Shown: positions 7,927 to 17,969 of the stretch, piece after piece
Layout of the letters: the number at the start of each line of letters is the position of its first letter
Numbering within the stretch: the stretch's first letter is position 1
Assembly (NCBI RefSeq): GCF_006715025.1
Contig: NZ_VFMK01000001.1
Coordinates: 3,410,001 to 3,474,000, forward strand
Length of the DNA stretch: 64,000 nucleotides
Origin: Serratia fonticola
GTDB taxonomy: Bacteria > Pseudomonadota > Gammaproteobacteria > Enterobacterales > Enterobacteriaceae
Direction of reading: 5' to 3'
Position numbers and translations under genes: made by a program
Notes under the pieces: model-generated
Database searches by the model: none
What the model was told of the DNA's origin: nothing
What the model saw: the letters and a program-made list of their open reading frames with translations, nothing else

Positions 7927-9975
7927 TTACTTGGCGGTAGCCGTCTGCTGTGATGGCTGCTGCTTTTCAATTTTGGCCAGATCCAGGGCAATCTTGACCG
8001 TCTCATCCAGATAAGGATCGGGTTCTTTATAATCCTTCGGTAAATCATCAAGGGATTTCAACGGCTTTTTCCCTTCACGCTGCAGGCGTTCATTGATACG
8101 TCGCAAGCGCGTGGCATCATCGTCATGGTTCTCTTTCTCGCGCGTCGCCAGATTGAGAGAGACGATGTTGCGTTTGTCTTTCAGCGCCTTGTAGCGGGCA
8201 ATATCCTGCGCAATGTACTGGAACTCGGGATCCTTAGCGATACGCTGCTCGTGATCTTTCAGTAACTCTGGTTCAAATGGCTTCATATCGCCCGTCTTGG
8301 TGTAGGTAGCCGCATTAATGCTATCCCACGGCATGGCGTTATCTTCAAAGCTCTCGCCGGTTTCTACCGGATCGATACCGGTTGGCATCAGGATGTCTGG
8401 CGTTACCCCTTTACGCTGGGTACTGCCACCGTTGACACGGTAGAACTTCTGGATGGTGTACTGCACTGAGCCGAGCGCTGGCCACTCTGGGCGCAACATC
8501 TGATCGTAGATACGGTTCAATGAGCGATACTGCTGAACGGTGCCTTTACCGAAGGTAGGTTCACCCACAATCAAGGCACGACCGTAATCCTGCATCGCGG
8601 CGGCAAAGATTTCAGATGCGGATGCACTGAAGCGATCAACCAGCACCACCAGCGGACCTTTGTAATAAATGACACCGTCAGTATCCGCGTCCTCGCGGAT
8701 CTTGCCGTTGTTATCACGCACCTGAACCACCGGACCACCCGGAATAAACAGGCCGGAAAGAGATACGGCTTCGGTCAGCGCTCCCCCTCCATTAGCACGC
8801 AGATCAATGATCAGGCTGTTAACGTTCTGCTTGGCCATCTTTTGTAGTTGGACTTTCACATCATCGGTCAAGCCGACGTAAAAGCCTGGGATATCCATCA
8901 CCGCAACCTTCTGGTTGCCTACGCTCTTGATGGTCATTTTTACCGCACGATCTTCCAGGCGAATACGCTCACGGGTCAGCGTTACCACGCGGGTTTTGGT
9001 CCCCTTGCCTGCGGGCAGGATCTCCAGGCGAACCTTACTGCCCTTCGGACCTTTGATGAGAGAAACCACATCATCCAGGCGCCAGCCGATCACATCCACC
9101 ATCGGTTTACCCGCCTGGCCTACACCAACAATGCGGTCGCCCACGGCAATGGATTTACTCTTGCCAGCCGGGCCACCAGGCACCATGGAATTGATTACCG
9201 TGTAATCATCATCCATCTGCAACACCGCGCCGATCCCTTCAAGAGAGAGGCTCATCTCGGTGTTGAACTGTTCGGTATTACGCGGAGACAGGTAGTTGGT
9301 GTGCGGATCGATCTCATGGGCGAAGGCCGTCATGATCAAGGAGAAAACATCTTCGCTGTTGCTTTGCGTCAGGCGTTTGATCGCGAACTGATAACGTTTG
9401 CTCAGCGTCTCGCGGATCTCTTGATCCGTTTTACCTGCCAGCTTCAGGTTCAGCTGATCATATTTAACCTTGGCATCCCACAGGCGGTCCAGTTCGGCTT
9501 TGTCTTTCGCCCAGGGTGCCTTGCTACGGTCAAGATCAATAGTGTCATTGCCGGTAAAGCTCATCGGCTTGTTCAGTAGCGACAACGCATACTGGTAACG
9601 CTCAAACCGGCGTTTCTGCGCCAGGTTGAATAACGCATAAGGCGTGACCAGCTTGCCGGATTTCAGCTCTTCACCCAGCGTACTACGCTTGTTGGCAAAT
9701 TGCGCAACGTCGGAAGCCAGCAATACGTTATGGCTGTAATCCAGCATATTCAGGTAACGATCGAAGATCTTACCTGAGAAATCAGCATCCAGGGCAAACT
9801 GGCGATAATGAGAGCGAGTGAAACGCGATGTGACGCGTTCACTCACCGTAGCATGTTGCGGCTCCTGCTCAAGCTGAGGCAGTTGGTCGATGCGAATGTT
9901 GGCTGTATCCGCGCCGTAACTGACCCCGGCCCACAGCAGAGCCGCGACTGCTGTCAATCTGACAAATTTGTTCAT
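7927..9975 (-). CDS. prc: periplasmic carboxy-terminal (tail-specific) protease Prc
   Basis: This is a periplasmic S41 serine protease that trims or degrades proteins with nonpolar C-termini, such as ssrA-tagged proteins, and in E. coli processes FtsI and controls MepS with NlpI. It has a signal peptide (MNKFVRLTAVAALLWAGVSYGA), then a helical N-terminal region, a PDZ domain (about 235-325: EGIGAVLQMDDDYTVINSMVPGGPA) and the catalytic domain. The serine is in FSASASEIFAAAMQDYG and the general-base lysine in EPTFGKGTVQQ. I choose the ATG at 9975 because it begins the signal peptide and gives 682 aa, the E. coli length. It is 19 bases downstream of proQ and probably cotranscribed. Confidence 0.97.
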   Translation of the reverse strand: MNKFVRLTAVAALLWAGVSYGADTANIRIDQLPQLEQEPQHATVSERVTSRFTRSHYRQFALDADFSGKIFDRYLNMLDYSHNVLLASDVAQFANKRSTLGEELKSGKLVTPYALFNLAQKRRFERYQYALSLLNKPMSFTGNDTIDLDRSKAPWAKDKAELDRLWDAKVKYDQLNLKLAGKTDQEIRETLSKRYQFAIKRLTQSNSEDVFSLIMTAFAHEIDPHTNYLSPRNTEQFNTEMSLSLEGIGAVLQMDDDYTVINSMVPGGPAGKSKSIAVGDRIVGVGQAGKPMVDVIGWRLDDVVSLIKGPKGSKVRLEILPAGKGTKTRVVTLTRERIRLEDRAVKMTIKSVGNQKVAVMDIPGFYVGLTDDVKVQLQKMAKQNVNSLIIDLRANGGGALTEAVSLSGLFIPGGPVVQVRDNNGKIREDADTDGVIYYKGPLVVLVDRFSASASEIFAAAMQDYGRALIVGEPTFGKGTVQQYRSLNRIYDQMLRPEWPALGSVQYTIQKFYRVNGGSTQRKGVTPDILMPTGIDPVETGESFEDNAMPWDSINAATYTKTGDMKPFEPELLKDHEQRIAKDPEFQYIAQDIARYKALKDKRNIVSLNLATREKENHDDDATRLRRINERLQREGKKPLKSLDDLPKDYKEPDPYLDETVKIALDLAKIEKQQPSQQTATAK

Positions 9976-9994
9976 GCCTTGGTTGGCCTCCGTA

Positions 9995-10705
9995 TCAGAA
10001 CTGCAAGTGTTCTGCGCGCACAATCATCGCCAGACCGGAAGAGAGCTGCACACGTACGCCATCTTTAGCGATTTCAAGTACGGTTGCATCCATCGCGCTC
10101 TGACCTGCTCTGACTTTGATTTCCTGGCCAATTTGCAGTTTAGAGATATCCGTGACTGGCACACGACGCGGCTGGTTTTCCTCTTTTGCTGCACGAGGTT
10201 CACGAGCTTGCTGTGGGCGAGTTTGTGGGCGCGGCTTGCGGTTCTCTGTTGCCGCACCACCTTCACGACGAACGGCAGGCTTTTTACCGGCAGGACGCGG
10301 ACGACGGGGCTCAGCAGCGGCAGACTCACCAGCAGCTTCACGTTTTTTGGCGTTTTGCTCGGCACGCTGTGCCTGAACACGCGCCTTGGCTTCTTCAAGC
10401 TGTTGGCGAGCATGGTCGACATGCTGCTGTTCCAGCTCACCGCACGGGTTGCCATCCAGGTCAACACGCTGTGCGCCGACTTTAACACCGTACAGGTAAC
10501 GCCAGCTTGAAGTGTACAGGCGCAGGGCGGAACGCAATTGCGTTTTGCTGAGGTTCTCTTCCCCTTGCACACGTTCTACCAGATCCTGAAAAATACCGAT
10601 TTTCAGCGGACGTGCTTCGCCTTCGGCGCTAAAGCAGAGCGGGAAACGCTCGGCAAGAAAAGCAATGACTTCTTTACTAGAGTTCAACTTAGGTTGATTT
10701 TCCAT
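9995..10705 (-). CDS. proQ: RNA chaperone ProQ
   Basis: This is a global RNA-binding protein of the FinO/ProQ family that binds structured sRNAs and mRNA 3' ends; in E. coli it also raises ProP osmoporter activity. Visible parts are the N-terminal FinO-like domain (about residues 1-118, SKEVIAFLAERFPLCFS through WRYLYGVKVGAQRVDLDG), a basic, disordered linker rich in Arg/Pro/Ala (about 120-180), and a C-terminal Tudor/SH3-like domain (about 182-236, DISKLQIGQEIKVRAG). At 236 aa it is near the E. coli length (232). It is the first gene of the leftward proQ-prc unit. Confidence 0.97.
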   Translation of the reverse strand: MENQPKLNSSKEVIAFLAERFPLCFSAEGEARPLKIGIFQDLVERVQGEENLSKTQLRSALRLYTSSWRYLYGVKVGAQRVDLDGNPCGELEQQHVDHARQQLEEAKARVQAQRAEQNAKKREAAGESAAAEPRRPRPAGKKPAVRREGGAATENRKPRPQTRPQQAREPRAAKEENQPRRVPVTDISKLQIGQEIKVRAGQSAMDATVLEIAKDGVRVQLSSGLAMIVRAEHLQF

Positions 10706-10800
10706 GAAATTTCCTGATTACAACGGGTTGCCAACAAGCCGCAGGCATGAACAGGCGTCATTATAATGACGCCATCGCTAAATGCCACGTTAACCGTAGA

Positions 10801-11298
10801 TCAACTTGCTGCTACAGTGACGTATTTCGCACAATTACATTGTGCCAACTGTGCGCAAAGCCCCGCTACCACTGCCTTCAGGCCTATTTCGTCCTGTTCA
10901 TCGAAGCGTTGATAAACTGTGCTATCGATATCCAGAACACCGATGACCTGACCACTTACGACGATCGGCAAGACAATTTCCGCATTGCTGGCAGCATCAC
11001 AGGCAATGTGCCCAGGAAACGCATGAACATCACCGACACGCTGCACGCGATTTTCCGCTACCGCCGTACCGCACACGCCCTTGCCCACCGGAATGCGCAC
11101 ACAGGCAATCTTGCCCTGGAACGGGCCAAGCACCAATTGATTGCCTTCCATCAGGTAGAAACCCACCCAGTTCACGTCATCAAGTCGTTCGTTGAGCAAC
11201 GCACTGGCGTTGGACAGGGCGGCAATAAAATGGGTTTCCCCTGCCAACAGTGCGCTCAAATCACGTTTTAATTCCGCGTAGAATTGTTCTTTAGTCAT
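10801..11298 (-). CDS. msrC: free methionine-(R)-sulfoxide reductase MsrC (YebR)
   Basis: This is a cytosolic GAF-domain enzyme that reduces free (not protein-bound) L-methionine-(R)-sulfoxide. The 165-aa length equals the E. coli enzyme. The GAF core (NWVGFYLMEGNQLVLGPFQGKIACV) and three reactive-type cysteines are present: one in GKIACVRIP, one in GKGVCGTAV, one in GHIACDAAS. It is monocistronic, upstream of proQ on the same strand and divergent from letA. Confidence 0.95.
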   Translation of the reverse strand: MTKEQFYAELKRDLSALLAGETHFIAALSNASALLNERLDDVNWVGFYLMEGNQLVLGPFQGKIACVRIPVGKGVCGTAVAENRVQRVGDVHAFPGHIACDAASNAEIVLPIVVSGQVIGVLDIDSTVYQRFDEQDEIGLKAVVAGLCAQLAQCNCAKYVTVAAS

Positions 11299-11538
11299 GT
11301 ATTAACCGTTCATACTCATAAATAGTCTAGGCTTAACCCGTATAAAATAAGCATTAAATGCGTATAGCTACAAGGTTAATCATCTGTTACTTCACAAAAC
11401 CCTGTCCAACAGGGTATGTTTGCCACGCAAAATCCGTTTGTTAGCTGTATTGTCTGCTGCCTTTAGAAGGCAAATGACGCTGACAGCGTTGTTTTCCAGC
11501 TACGCTAAGTAAACCTGCAGGTCTCAGAACAGCCTCTC

Positions 11539-12789
11539 ATGATGAAGATACACGCGATTACCGGCCCACTCACCAAGGCTCGCCACCAACGCTGTTGCGA
11601 GTGCGATTTGCTGTTCACGTTGCCGCCACTGGCCAGGAATCAGGCGGCTTACTGCCCTCGCTGCAATGCCAAGGTTGTCAATGGCCGTGACTGGTCGATG
11701 ACGCGCCTCACGGCCATGGCCGTCACCATGCTGTTACTGATGCCCTTTGCTTTCAGCCAACCGCTGATCAGCATCCGCCTGTTGGGCACCCGCATTGATG
11801 CCAGCCTGCTGGAAGGTATCTGGCAGATGAGCCACCAGGGCGATCCGCTCACTGCCAGCATGGTTGCCTTTTGCACCATTGGCGCCCCACTGACGCTGGC
11901 ATTTTCATTGCTGTATCTGTGGTTTGGCCATGCGTTCGGTATGAACCTGCGCCCAGTGCTGCTGATGCTGGAACGACTGAAAGAGTGGGTCATGCTGGAT
12001 ATTTATCTGATTGGCATGGCGGTCGCTGCCATCAAGGTCAAAGAGTATGCCGACATTCAGGCTGGCAGCGCCTTGGTCGCCTACCTGGCTCTCACCCTGC
12101 TCAGTCTCCTGACGCTGATCCACATGAATCTGGAACAGCTATGGGAACGTTATTACCCGCAAGAACAGCCGGAGAGTAAACCGGAAACGCTGCAGGTATG
12201 CCTCTCCTGTCATTTTACCGGTGATGCGGACGAGCGCGGCCGTTGCCCGCGTTGCCACATTCCCATGCGCCACCGGCAGCCCTTCAGCCTGCAGAAAACC
12301 TGGGCAGCGCTGATCGCCGCCATGGTGTTACTGATCCCTGCCAACCTGCTACCCATTTCGATTATTTACGCTAATGGCACCAGGATGGAAGACACCATAT
12401 TTTCCGGTGTGGTCTCTTTGGCAACCTCGGGTAACGTCCCCATAGCGGCTATCGTATTTATCGCCAGCGTCCTGGTGCCCTTTACCAAGGTGATCGTGCT
12501 GCTGGTACTGCTGTGCAGTATCCATTTCAAGACATCGCACAGCCTGAAAACACGTATCCGCTTGCTGCGGTTGGTTACCTGGGTTGGCCGCTGGTCTATG
12601 CTCGATCTGTTCGTTATTGCGCTGATGATGTCGCTGGTCAACCGTGACCAGCTATTATCTTTTACCATGGGGCCGGCAGCTTTTTATTTTGGGTCTGCGG
12701 TCATTTTAACTATCCTTGCCGTAGAGTGGCTAGACAGCCGATTGATTTGGGATGCACATGCAACAGGAAACGCCGAGTACGCCGACTGA
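11539..12789 (+). CDS. letA: PqiA-family inner-membrane protein LetA (YebS)
   Basis: This is the inner-membrane partner of the MCE protein LetB, thought to feed or receive lipids in transport across the periplasm. It has two PqiA-like halves. Each begins with a zinc-ribbon-like pair (CCECDLLF...YCPRCNAK at about residues 19-44; CLSCHFTG...CPRCHIPM near 216-236) followed by about four membrane helices. At 416 aa it is slightly shorter than E. coli YebS (427). It overlaps letB by 32 bases, so the two are translationally linked. The letter order letA-letB-rsmF matches E. coli yebS-yebT-rsmF. Confidence 0.93.
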   Translation: MMKIHAITGPLTKARHQRCCECDLLFTLPPLARNQAAYCPRCNAKVVNGRDWSMTRLTAMAVTMLLLMPFAFSQPLISIRLLGTRIDASLLEGIWQMSHQGDPLTASMVAFCTIGAPLTLAFSLLYLWFGHAFGMNLRPVLLMLERLKEWVMLDIYLIGMAVAAIKVKEYADIQAGSALVAYLALTLLSLLTLIHMNLEQLWERYYPQEQPESKPETLQVCLSCHFTGDADERGRCPRCHIPMRHRQPFSLQKTWAALIAAMVLLIPANLLPISIIYANGTRMEDTIFSGVVSLATSGNVPIAAIVFIASVLVPFTKVIVLLVLLCSIHFKTSHSLKTRIRLLRLVTWVGRWSMLDLFVIALMMSLVNRDQLLSFTMGPAAFYFGSAVILTILAVEWLDSRLIWDAHATGNAEYAD

Positions 12790-15388
12790 GGCGCGGGTCA
12801 AAAACAAGCGCCGTATTTCACCGTTCTGGTTACTGCCGTTTATCGCCCTGCTGATTGCGGGCTGGCTGGTGTACAACAATTTCCAGGAGCGTGGCAATAC
12901 CGTCACCATCGATTTCCAATCTGCGGCCGGTATCGTGGCTGGCCGCACACCGGTGCGTTACCAGGGTGTGGAAGTGGGCACCGTGCAGAGCATCTCGTTG
13001 AGCAAGGATCTGCGCAGCATCGTGGTGGAAGCCAGCATCAAAAGCGATCTCGAAGATTCCTTACGTGAAGGCACGCAGTTCTGGCTGGTGACGCCCAAGG
13101 CTTCATTGGCCGGAGTTTCTGGCTTGGATGCGTTGGTTGGCGGTAACTACATCGGTATGATGCCGGGGCGTGGTAAACCGCAGACTCATTTTACCGCACT
13201 GGATACTCAGCCCAAGTACCGCCTTAATACCGGCGAACTGATGATACACCTGCATGCAGACGATCTCGGCTCATTGAACACAGGCTCACTGGTGTATTAC
13301 CGGAAAATCCCGGTGGGTAAAGTATATGACTACACCATTTCGGCGGGGAACAAAGGCGTCACAATCGATGTATTGATTGATCGTCGTTTCGCCAACCTGG
13401 TGAAAGGCAACAGCCGTTTCTGGAATGTCTCCGGATTTAAAGGCGATTTCAGCCTGTCCGGAGCAAGCGTACAGATGGAAAGCCTGGCGGCGCTGGTTAA
13501 CGGCGCCATCGCCTTTGACTCCCCACTCGACGGCAAGCAGGCCAAAGCTGACCAGAGTTTTACCCTGTACCCGGATCTGGCCCACAGCCAGCGCGGGGTC
13601 AGCATCACGTTGGATCTGCCCGATGGCAACAATCTGAGTGAAGGACATACCCCATTGATGTATCAGGGATTACAGGTGGGCACCCTGACTCGTCTGACGC
13701 TGCAGCAAGACAGCAAAGTTACCGGTGAGCTGACCATCGACCCCACGGTAGTCGATCTGATGCGCACAGGCACACGGATCGAAATGCGCAGCCCCAAAAT
13801 CAGTCTTAACGACACCAAACTGAGCCAATTATTAACCGGTAATACCCTGGAACTGGTGCCGGGTGATGGGGAGCCACAGCAACATTTCACCGTCCTCGAC
13901 AGTAACAAAACCTTGTTGCAGCAACCCGGCGTGCTGACCGTGACGCTGAATGCGCCACAAAGTTATGGGATCGATGTGGGACAGCCGTTAGTGGTACACG
14001 GTATCAAGGTAGGCCAGATCCTGACACGCACCCTGACTGATAACGGTGTCATCTTCACGGCAGCGATCGAAGCGCAGTACCGCCAGTTGCTGCATAAAGA
14101 CAGTAAGTTTGTCGTCAACAGCCGTGTCGACGTCAAGTTTGGACTGGACGGTGTGCAAGTGCTGGGCGCCAGCGCACAGGAGTGGCTCGACGGTGGCATA
14201 CGCATTATCCCCGGCAGCAATGGAGAACCGCTCTCGCAGTATCCGCTTTACAGCAACCTGGAAAAAGCGCAGGACGGTATCGTCGGCAACAATCCTTCCC
14301 CCACTCTAACGCTCACCGCCAGCAGTCTGCCTGATGTCCAGACCGGCTCGGTGGTGCTCTATCGCAAATTCCAGGTGGGTGAAATTGTCAACGTGCGGCC
14401 CAAGGCTAACGAGTTTGAAGTGGATGTCTATATCAGCCCGGAATACCGCAAGCTGTTAACCAGCGAAAGTATTTTCTGGGCAGAGGGCGGTGCCAAGGTG
14501 CAATTGAATGGCAGTGGCCTGACGGTACAGGCTTCCCCGCTCAACCGCGCGCTTAAAGGTGCCATCAGTTTTGATAATCTGCAGGGTGTCACGCTGGATA
14601 AAGGTGCCAAACGGGTGCTGTACGGTTCAGAAACTGCCGCGCGCGCCGTCGGTAGCCAGATTACATTACGAACCTATGATGCCAGCAAGCTGTCACCTGG
14701 CATGCCGCTGCGTTATCTCGGCATTGATATTGGCCAGGTAGAATCACTGAAGCTTGCGCCGGAGCGTAATGAAGTGTTGGCCAAAGCGGTCCTTTACCCG
14801 GAATATGTACAGACGTTTGCTCGTCTTGGCACGCGTTTCGCCATCGTCTCTCCGGAAATCTCCGCCGCCGGCGTCAACAACCTTGACACGATACTGCAGC
14901 CCTATATCAACGTGGAGCCAGGCCATGGCCGCACGTTACGCATTTTTGAACTGCAGGAAGCCAGCATTACCGACTCGCGCTATCTGGACGGCCTGAGCGT
15001 GATCCTGGACGCAGCCGAAACAGGTTCGCTGCAAATTGGCACGCCGGTACTGTTTCGCGGGATTGAAGTGGGTACCGTGACCGGTTTCTATCTGGGTGCC
15101 ATGTCGGATCGCGTGCACGTCTCACTGCGTATCAGCAAGAAATTCCAGCATCTGGTGCGCAACAACAGCGTGTTCTGGCTGGCGTCGGGGTATAACCTGC
15201 AGTTTGGCCTGACCGGCGGCGTGATCAAGAGCGGAACTTTCCAGCAATTCATCCGTGGTGGTATTGCCTTTGCCACGCCGCCAAGCATTCCGCTGGCACC
15301 TAAAGCCACACCGAACAAACACTTCCTGCTCAATGCGGAAGAGCCTAAAGAATGGCGGACATGGGGTACGGCGATCCCCAGAGATTAA
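12758..15388 (+). CDS. letB: seven-MCE-domain lipid-transport tunnel protein LetB (YebT)
   Basis: This protein is anchored by one N-terminal membrane helix (about residues 18-40, FWLLPFIALLIAGWLVYNN). It forms, in E. coli, a stack of hexameric MCE rings bridging the periplasm for lipid traffic. Repeated MCE signatures are visible along the chain (TPVRYQGVEVGTVQSI, GSLVYYRKIPVGKVYDY, TPLMYQGLQVGTLTRL, QPLVVHGIKVGQIL, GSVVLYRKFQVGEIVNV, MPLRYLGIDIGQVESL, TPVLFRGIEVGTVTGF), i.e. seven. The ATG at 12758 is preferred over 12752: it leaves GGGA five bases upstream and gives the MQQETPST start seen in relatives. 876 aa, the usual length. Confidence 0.94.
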   Translation: MQQETPSTPTEARVKNKRRISPFWLLPFIALLIAGWLVYNNFQERGNTVTIDFQSAAGIVAGRTPVRYQGVEVGTVQSISLSKDLRSIVVEASIKSDLEDSLREGTQFWLVTPKASLAGVSGLDALVGGNYIGMMPGRGKPQTHFTALDTQPKYRLNTGELMIHLHADDLGSLNTGSLVYYRKIPVGKVYDYTISAGNKGVTIDVLIDRRFANLVKGNSRFWNVSGFKGDFSLSGASVQMESLAALVNGAIAFDSPLDGKQAKADQSFTLYPDLAHSQRGVSITLDLPDGNNLSEGHTPLMYQGLQVGTLTRLTLQQDSKVTGELTIDPTVVDLMRTGTRIEMRSPKISLNDTKLSQLLTGNTLELVPGDGEPQQHFTVLDSNKTLLQQPGVLTVTLNAPQSYGIDVGQPLVVHGIKVGQILTRTLTDNGVIFTAAIEAQYRQLLHKDSKFVVNSRVDVKFGLDGVQVLGASAQEWLDGGIRIIPGSNGEPLSQYPLYSNLEKAQDGIVGNNPSPTLTLTASSLPDVQTGSVVLYRKFQVGEIVNVRPKANEFEVDVYISPEYRKLLTSESIFWAEGGAKVQLNGSGLTVQASPLNRALKGAISFDNLQGVTLDKGAKRVLYGSETAARAVGSQITLRTYDASKLSPGMPLRYLGIDIGQVESLKLAPERNEVLAKAVLYPEYVQTFARLGTRFAIVSPEISAAGVNNLDTILQPYINVEPGHGRTLRIFELQEASITDSRYLDGLSVILDAAETGSLQIGTPVLFRGIEVGTVTGFYLGAMSDRVHVSLRISKKFQHLVRNNSVFWLASGYNLQFGLTGGVIKSGTFQQFIRGGIAFATPPSIPLAPKATPNKHFLLNAEEPKEWRTWGTAIPRD

Positions 15389-15398
15389 TCGGTTCCCC

Positions 15399-15434
15399 TT
15401 GGCAGGGCTCAATTTTCTGAGCCCTGCCAATTTT
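15399..15434 (+). terminator. rho-independent terminator of letAB
   Basis: A perfect 13-bp stem, TTGGCAGGGCTCA / TGAGCCCTGCCAA, with loop ATTTTC and TTTT after it, ten bases downstream of letB. Confidence 0.88.
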
Positions 15435-15496
15435 CTCAGGACGGCATTTTGTGCTAGGCTAGCAGCTTCGATTTTTTCCGCTCTGAGAGTCCCCCT

Positions 15497-16930
15497 GTGG
15501 CTAAACCTGCCCCTGCTTTTTTGCCCTCTGCTTTTCTCGACGCCACCCGCGCCATCATGCCAGACCATTTATCAATGGATGATTTCATTGCTATTTGCCA
15601 ACAACCGTTGCGACGCAGTCTGCGGGTCAACACGCTGAAAATCAGCGTTACGGATTTTCTGGCATTGGTAAAAGAGTATGACTGGCGTCTGGAGCCCATT
15701 CCCTGGTGTCCTGAGGGATTCTGGATTGAGCGGGAAGACGAAGCGCTACGATTAGGCAGTGCGGCAGAGCATTTAAGCGGGCTGTTTTACATCCAGGAAG
15801 CCAGTTCCATGTTACCGGTAAGCGCACTGTTTGCCGAACGCTCTCCCCGCCGAGTGCTGGACGTAGCGGCAGCCCCTGGCTCCAAAACCACACAGATTGC
15901 CGCTTTGATGGATAACCGAGGGGGCATCGTGGCGAACGAATATTCCGCCAGTCGGGTCAAAGTATTGCATGCCAATATCAGCCGATGTGGCGTGAAAAAT
16001 GTGGCGTTGACCCATTTTGATGGCCGAGTATTTGGTGCCGCGTTACCCGAAAGCTTTGACGCCATCCTGTTGGATGCCCCCTGTTCTGGTGAAGGCGTCG
16101 TGCGCAAGGATCCCGATGCCATGAGTAACTGGTCACCAGAAAGCGTCGCCAGCATCGCCGACACCCAGCGTGAACTGATCGAAAGCGCATTCCACGCCTT
16201 AGCGCCAGGAGGTGTGATGGTTTATTCCACCTGCACACTTAACGCGCAAGAGAATCAACATGTGGTGAACCATCTGCTGGCCACCTACGGCGATGCCGTC
16301 AGTATTGAGCCGTTGGGCGATCTGTTCCCAGAGGCACAGAAAGCATTAACTGCCGAAGGCTTCCTGCACGTCTTCCCGCAAATTTACGACAGCGAAGGCT
16401 TTTTTGTTGCTCGCCTTCGTAAGAACCACAGCGTTACCGCATTAGCCAAACCCGGTTATAAAGTGGGTAAATTCCCCTTCACTCCGCTATCAACCAAAGA
16501 TTCTGCGCTGGTGGCTCAAGCCGCCAGCGCTTCAGGACTAACCTGGGATGAAACCAGTAAACTCTGGGCGCGCGATAAGGAAATCTGGCTATTCCCCGCT
16601 GAACTGGAGGCTTTTATCGGCAAAGTGCGTTTTTCGCGCATTGGCCTTAAGTTGGCGGAACGCTTCCCAAAAGGGTTTCGCTGGCAGCATGAGGCCGTTA
16701 TTGCCCTGGCTGACAGTGATAACCCCCAGTGCTTTGAGTTGGATGCCACACTGGCACAAGAATGGTTCCACGGCCGTGATCTCTACCCCTCTGAGCCACC
16801 GCAAAGCAACGAATGCATCGTCACTTACCAGCATCAACCGTTGGGGTTAGCCAAGCGCATTGGCAACCGGATTAAAAACAGTTTGCCGCGGGAACTGGTG
16901 CGCGACGGCACGCTGGACTTTCATCAATAA
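15497..16930 (+). CDS. rsmF: 16S rRNA m5C1407 methyltransferase RsmF (YebU)
   Basis: This SAM-dependent RNA methyltransferase makes 5-methylcytosine at 16S position 1407. The NOL1/NOP2/Sun core is visible: the SAM site DVAAAPGSKTTQIA, motif IV DAPCSGEGVVRK and the catalytic-cysteine motif VYSTCTLN. The C-terminal PUA-like region ends KRIGNRIKNSLPRELVRDG, as in E. coli. At 477 aa it is full length. The start is GTG at 15497 after the weak site GAGAG. It is separated from letAB by a strong terminator and followed by the convergent pilus operon. Confidence 0.95.
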   Translation: MAKPAPAFLPSAFLDATRAIMPDHLSMDDFIAICQQPLRRSLRVNTLKISVTDFLALVKEYDWRLEPIPWCPEGFWIEREDEALRLGSAAEHLSGLFYIQEASSMLPVSALFAERSPRRVLDVAAAPGSKTTQIAALMDNRGGIVANEYSASRVKVLHANISRCGVKNVALTHFDGRVFGAALPESFDAILLDAPCSGEGVVRKDPDAMSNWSPESVASIADTQRELIESAFHALAPGGVMVYSTCTLNAQENQHVVNHLLATYGDAVSIEPLGDLFPEAQKALTAEGFLHVFPQIYDSEGFFVARLRKNHSVTALAKPGYKVGKFPFTPLSTKDSALVAQAASASGLTWDETSKLWARDKEIWLFPAELEAFIGKVRFSRIGLKLAERFPKGFRWQHEAVIALADSDNPQCFELDATLAQEWFHGRDLYPSEPPQSNECIVTYQHQPLGLAKRIGNRIKNSLPRELVRDGTLDFHQ

Positions 16931-16965
16931 CGCCAGGATAAGTTCCGGGAGAATAACTCCCGGAT

Positions 16966-17964
16966 TCAAAACGAAAGATCCACGGTAATCGTATCGCTGT
17001 AACTGCCTGCCACCGGCGTCGTCTGGCCACTTAATATACTTGCCGTATAGTTAAAATTTCGTATCAGTTGGTTAGTGCTGACCGAAGAGGCGGTGGTGCT
17101 TGACCAGCGTTGTGCTGCAATACTGCTGCCCCAGCGGTTGCTGGTGGTTGATTGATAAATGTCATAGCTGATCAGATTGCTGCCGCTGGCCATATTCCGC
17201 ACGCCGTTCACCGCATGGGCACCATTGTCGAGGCCGACGGTATAAACACTCCCTTTTGTACAGGTCACCGAAATGGTCTGCGTTACCGAGTTAAAGCTGC
17301 TTAATAACGCTGCGCTACCAAAGCTCAGTGCTGGCGCGGTAATGGTCGTACAGTCGTTGGTCACCACCAGCGTTACCGTCAATGACAGCGTAGCGGGCCC
17401 TTGCTGGCTGAGGATACAAATCTGTATACCCCCGATACCGACGCCCAGACCGGTGCAGATATTCCAGTTGGTCAGGAAAGTCAGCGTTGTCGTATAGGTG
17501 CCTGCCGCCACGGTTTGCCCAGGCTGAGTCGCGAAAAAAAGCGGCAGAGTAAAATTCTTGCCACCAGGAATGAGGAAAAGCCCCAATTGGCTTGAGTTGA
17601 ATGTCGTTGCCGCTGCACCAATGGTCATTGGCGTGGCACAGTTTTGCGTCGAGAGGCATACCGTGATCGGAATACTGTCACTGCTATTACCGGCCGCTTG
17701 CATCACGGCCTGAGTGCCAGAAGAATAAGTCGACCCCGTCAGTTGCACACTGATGGTATCCGAATTAAAAACCGTCAATAGCGATGACCCACAGTTGACC
17801 GAAAGCGATCCCGATGACGTACTGGCCGTACTGTTAACCACAAACGACGTCACGGAACCAAACGCGCCATTAACCACGGGAGTCGAACATGCGGCCTTCG
17901 CCGACGAGGTCCCCCATGCAGCAACCAGAATGAAAACGGCCAGCATGACCACTTTTTTATACAT
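16966..17964 (-). CDS. archaic chaperone-usher pilus tip adhesin (CsuE-like, two spore-coat-U domains)
   Basis: This is the last gene of a five-gene leftward pilus operon. It has a signal peptide (MYKKVVMLAVFILVAAWGTSSAKA) followed by two spore coat protein U (SCPU) domains, about residues 26-165 and 190-332. The second ends with the family's C-terminal strand SYSDTITVDLSF, and cysteine pairs occur in both. A two-domain SCPU protein encoded after the usher is the position of the CsuE tip adhesin in Acinetobacter Csu pili; adhesion through the first domain is inferred from that. The ATG at 17964 (332 aa) is chosen because it begins the signal peptide, 5 bases after the usher stop codon. Confidence 0.85.
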   Translation of the reverse strand: MYKKVVMLAVFILVAAWGTSSAKAACSTPVVNGAFGSVTSFVVNSTASTSSGSLSVNCGSSLLTVFNSDTISVQLTGSTYSSGTQAVMQAAGNSSDSIPITVCLSTQNCATPMTIGAAATTFNSSQLGLFLIPGGKNFTLPLFFATQPGQTVAAGTYTTTLTFLTNWNICTGLGVGIGGIQICILSQQGPATLSLTVTLVVTNDCTTITAPALSFGSAALLSSFNSVTQTISVTCTKGSVYTVGLDNGAHAVNGVRNMASGSNLISYDIYQSTTSNRWGSSIAAQRWSSTTASSVSTNQLIRNFNYTASILSGQTTPVAGSYSDTITVDLSF

Positions 17965-17969
17965 AGTAT

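Noticed and set aside
8848..9579. 243-aa plus-strand open frame
   Set aside because: It lies wholly inside prc on the other strand; prc is certain, and the frame has no ribosome-binding site or recognisable domain.
10747..11271. 174-aa plus-strand open frame
   Set aside because: Antisense to msrC, whose 165-aa product matches a known family end to end.
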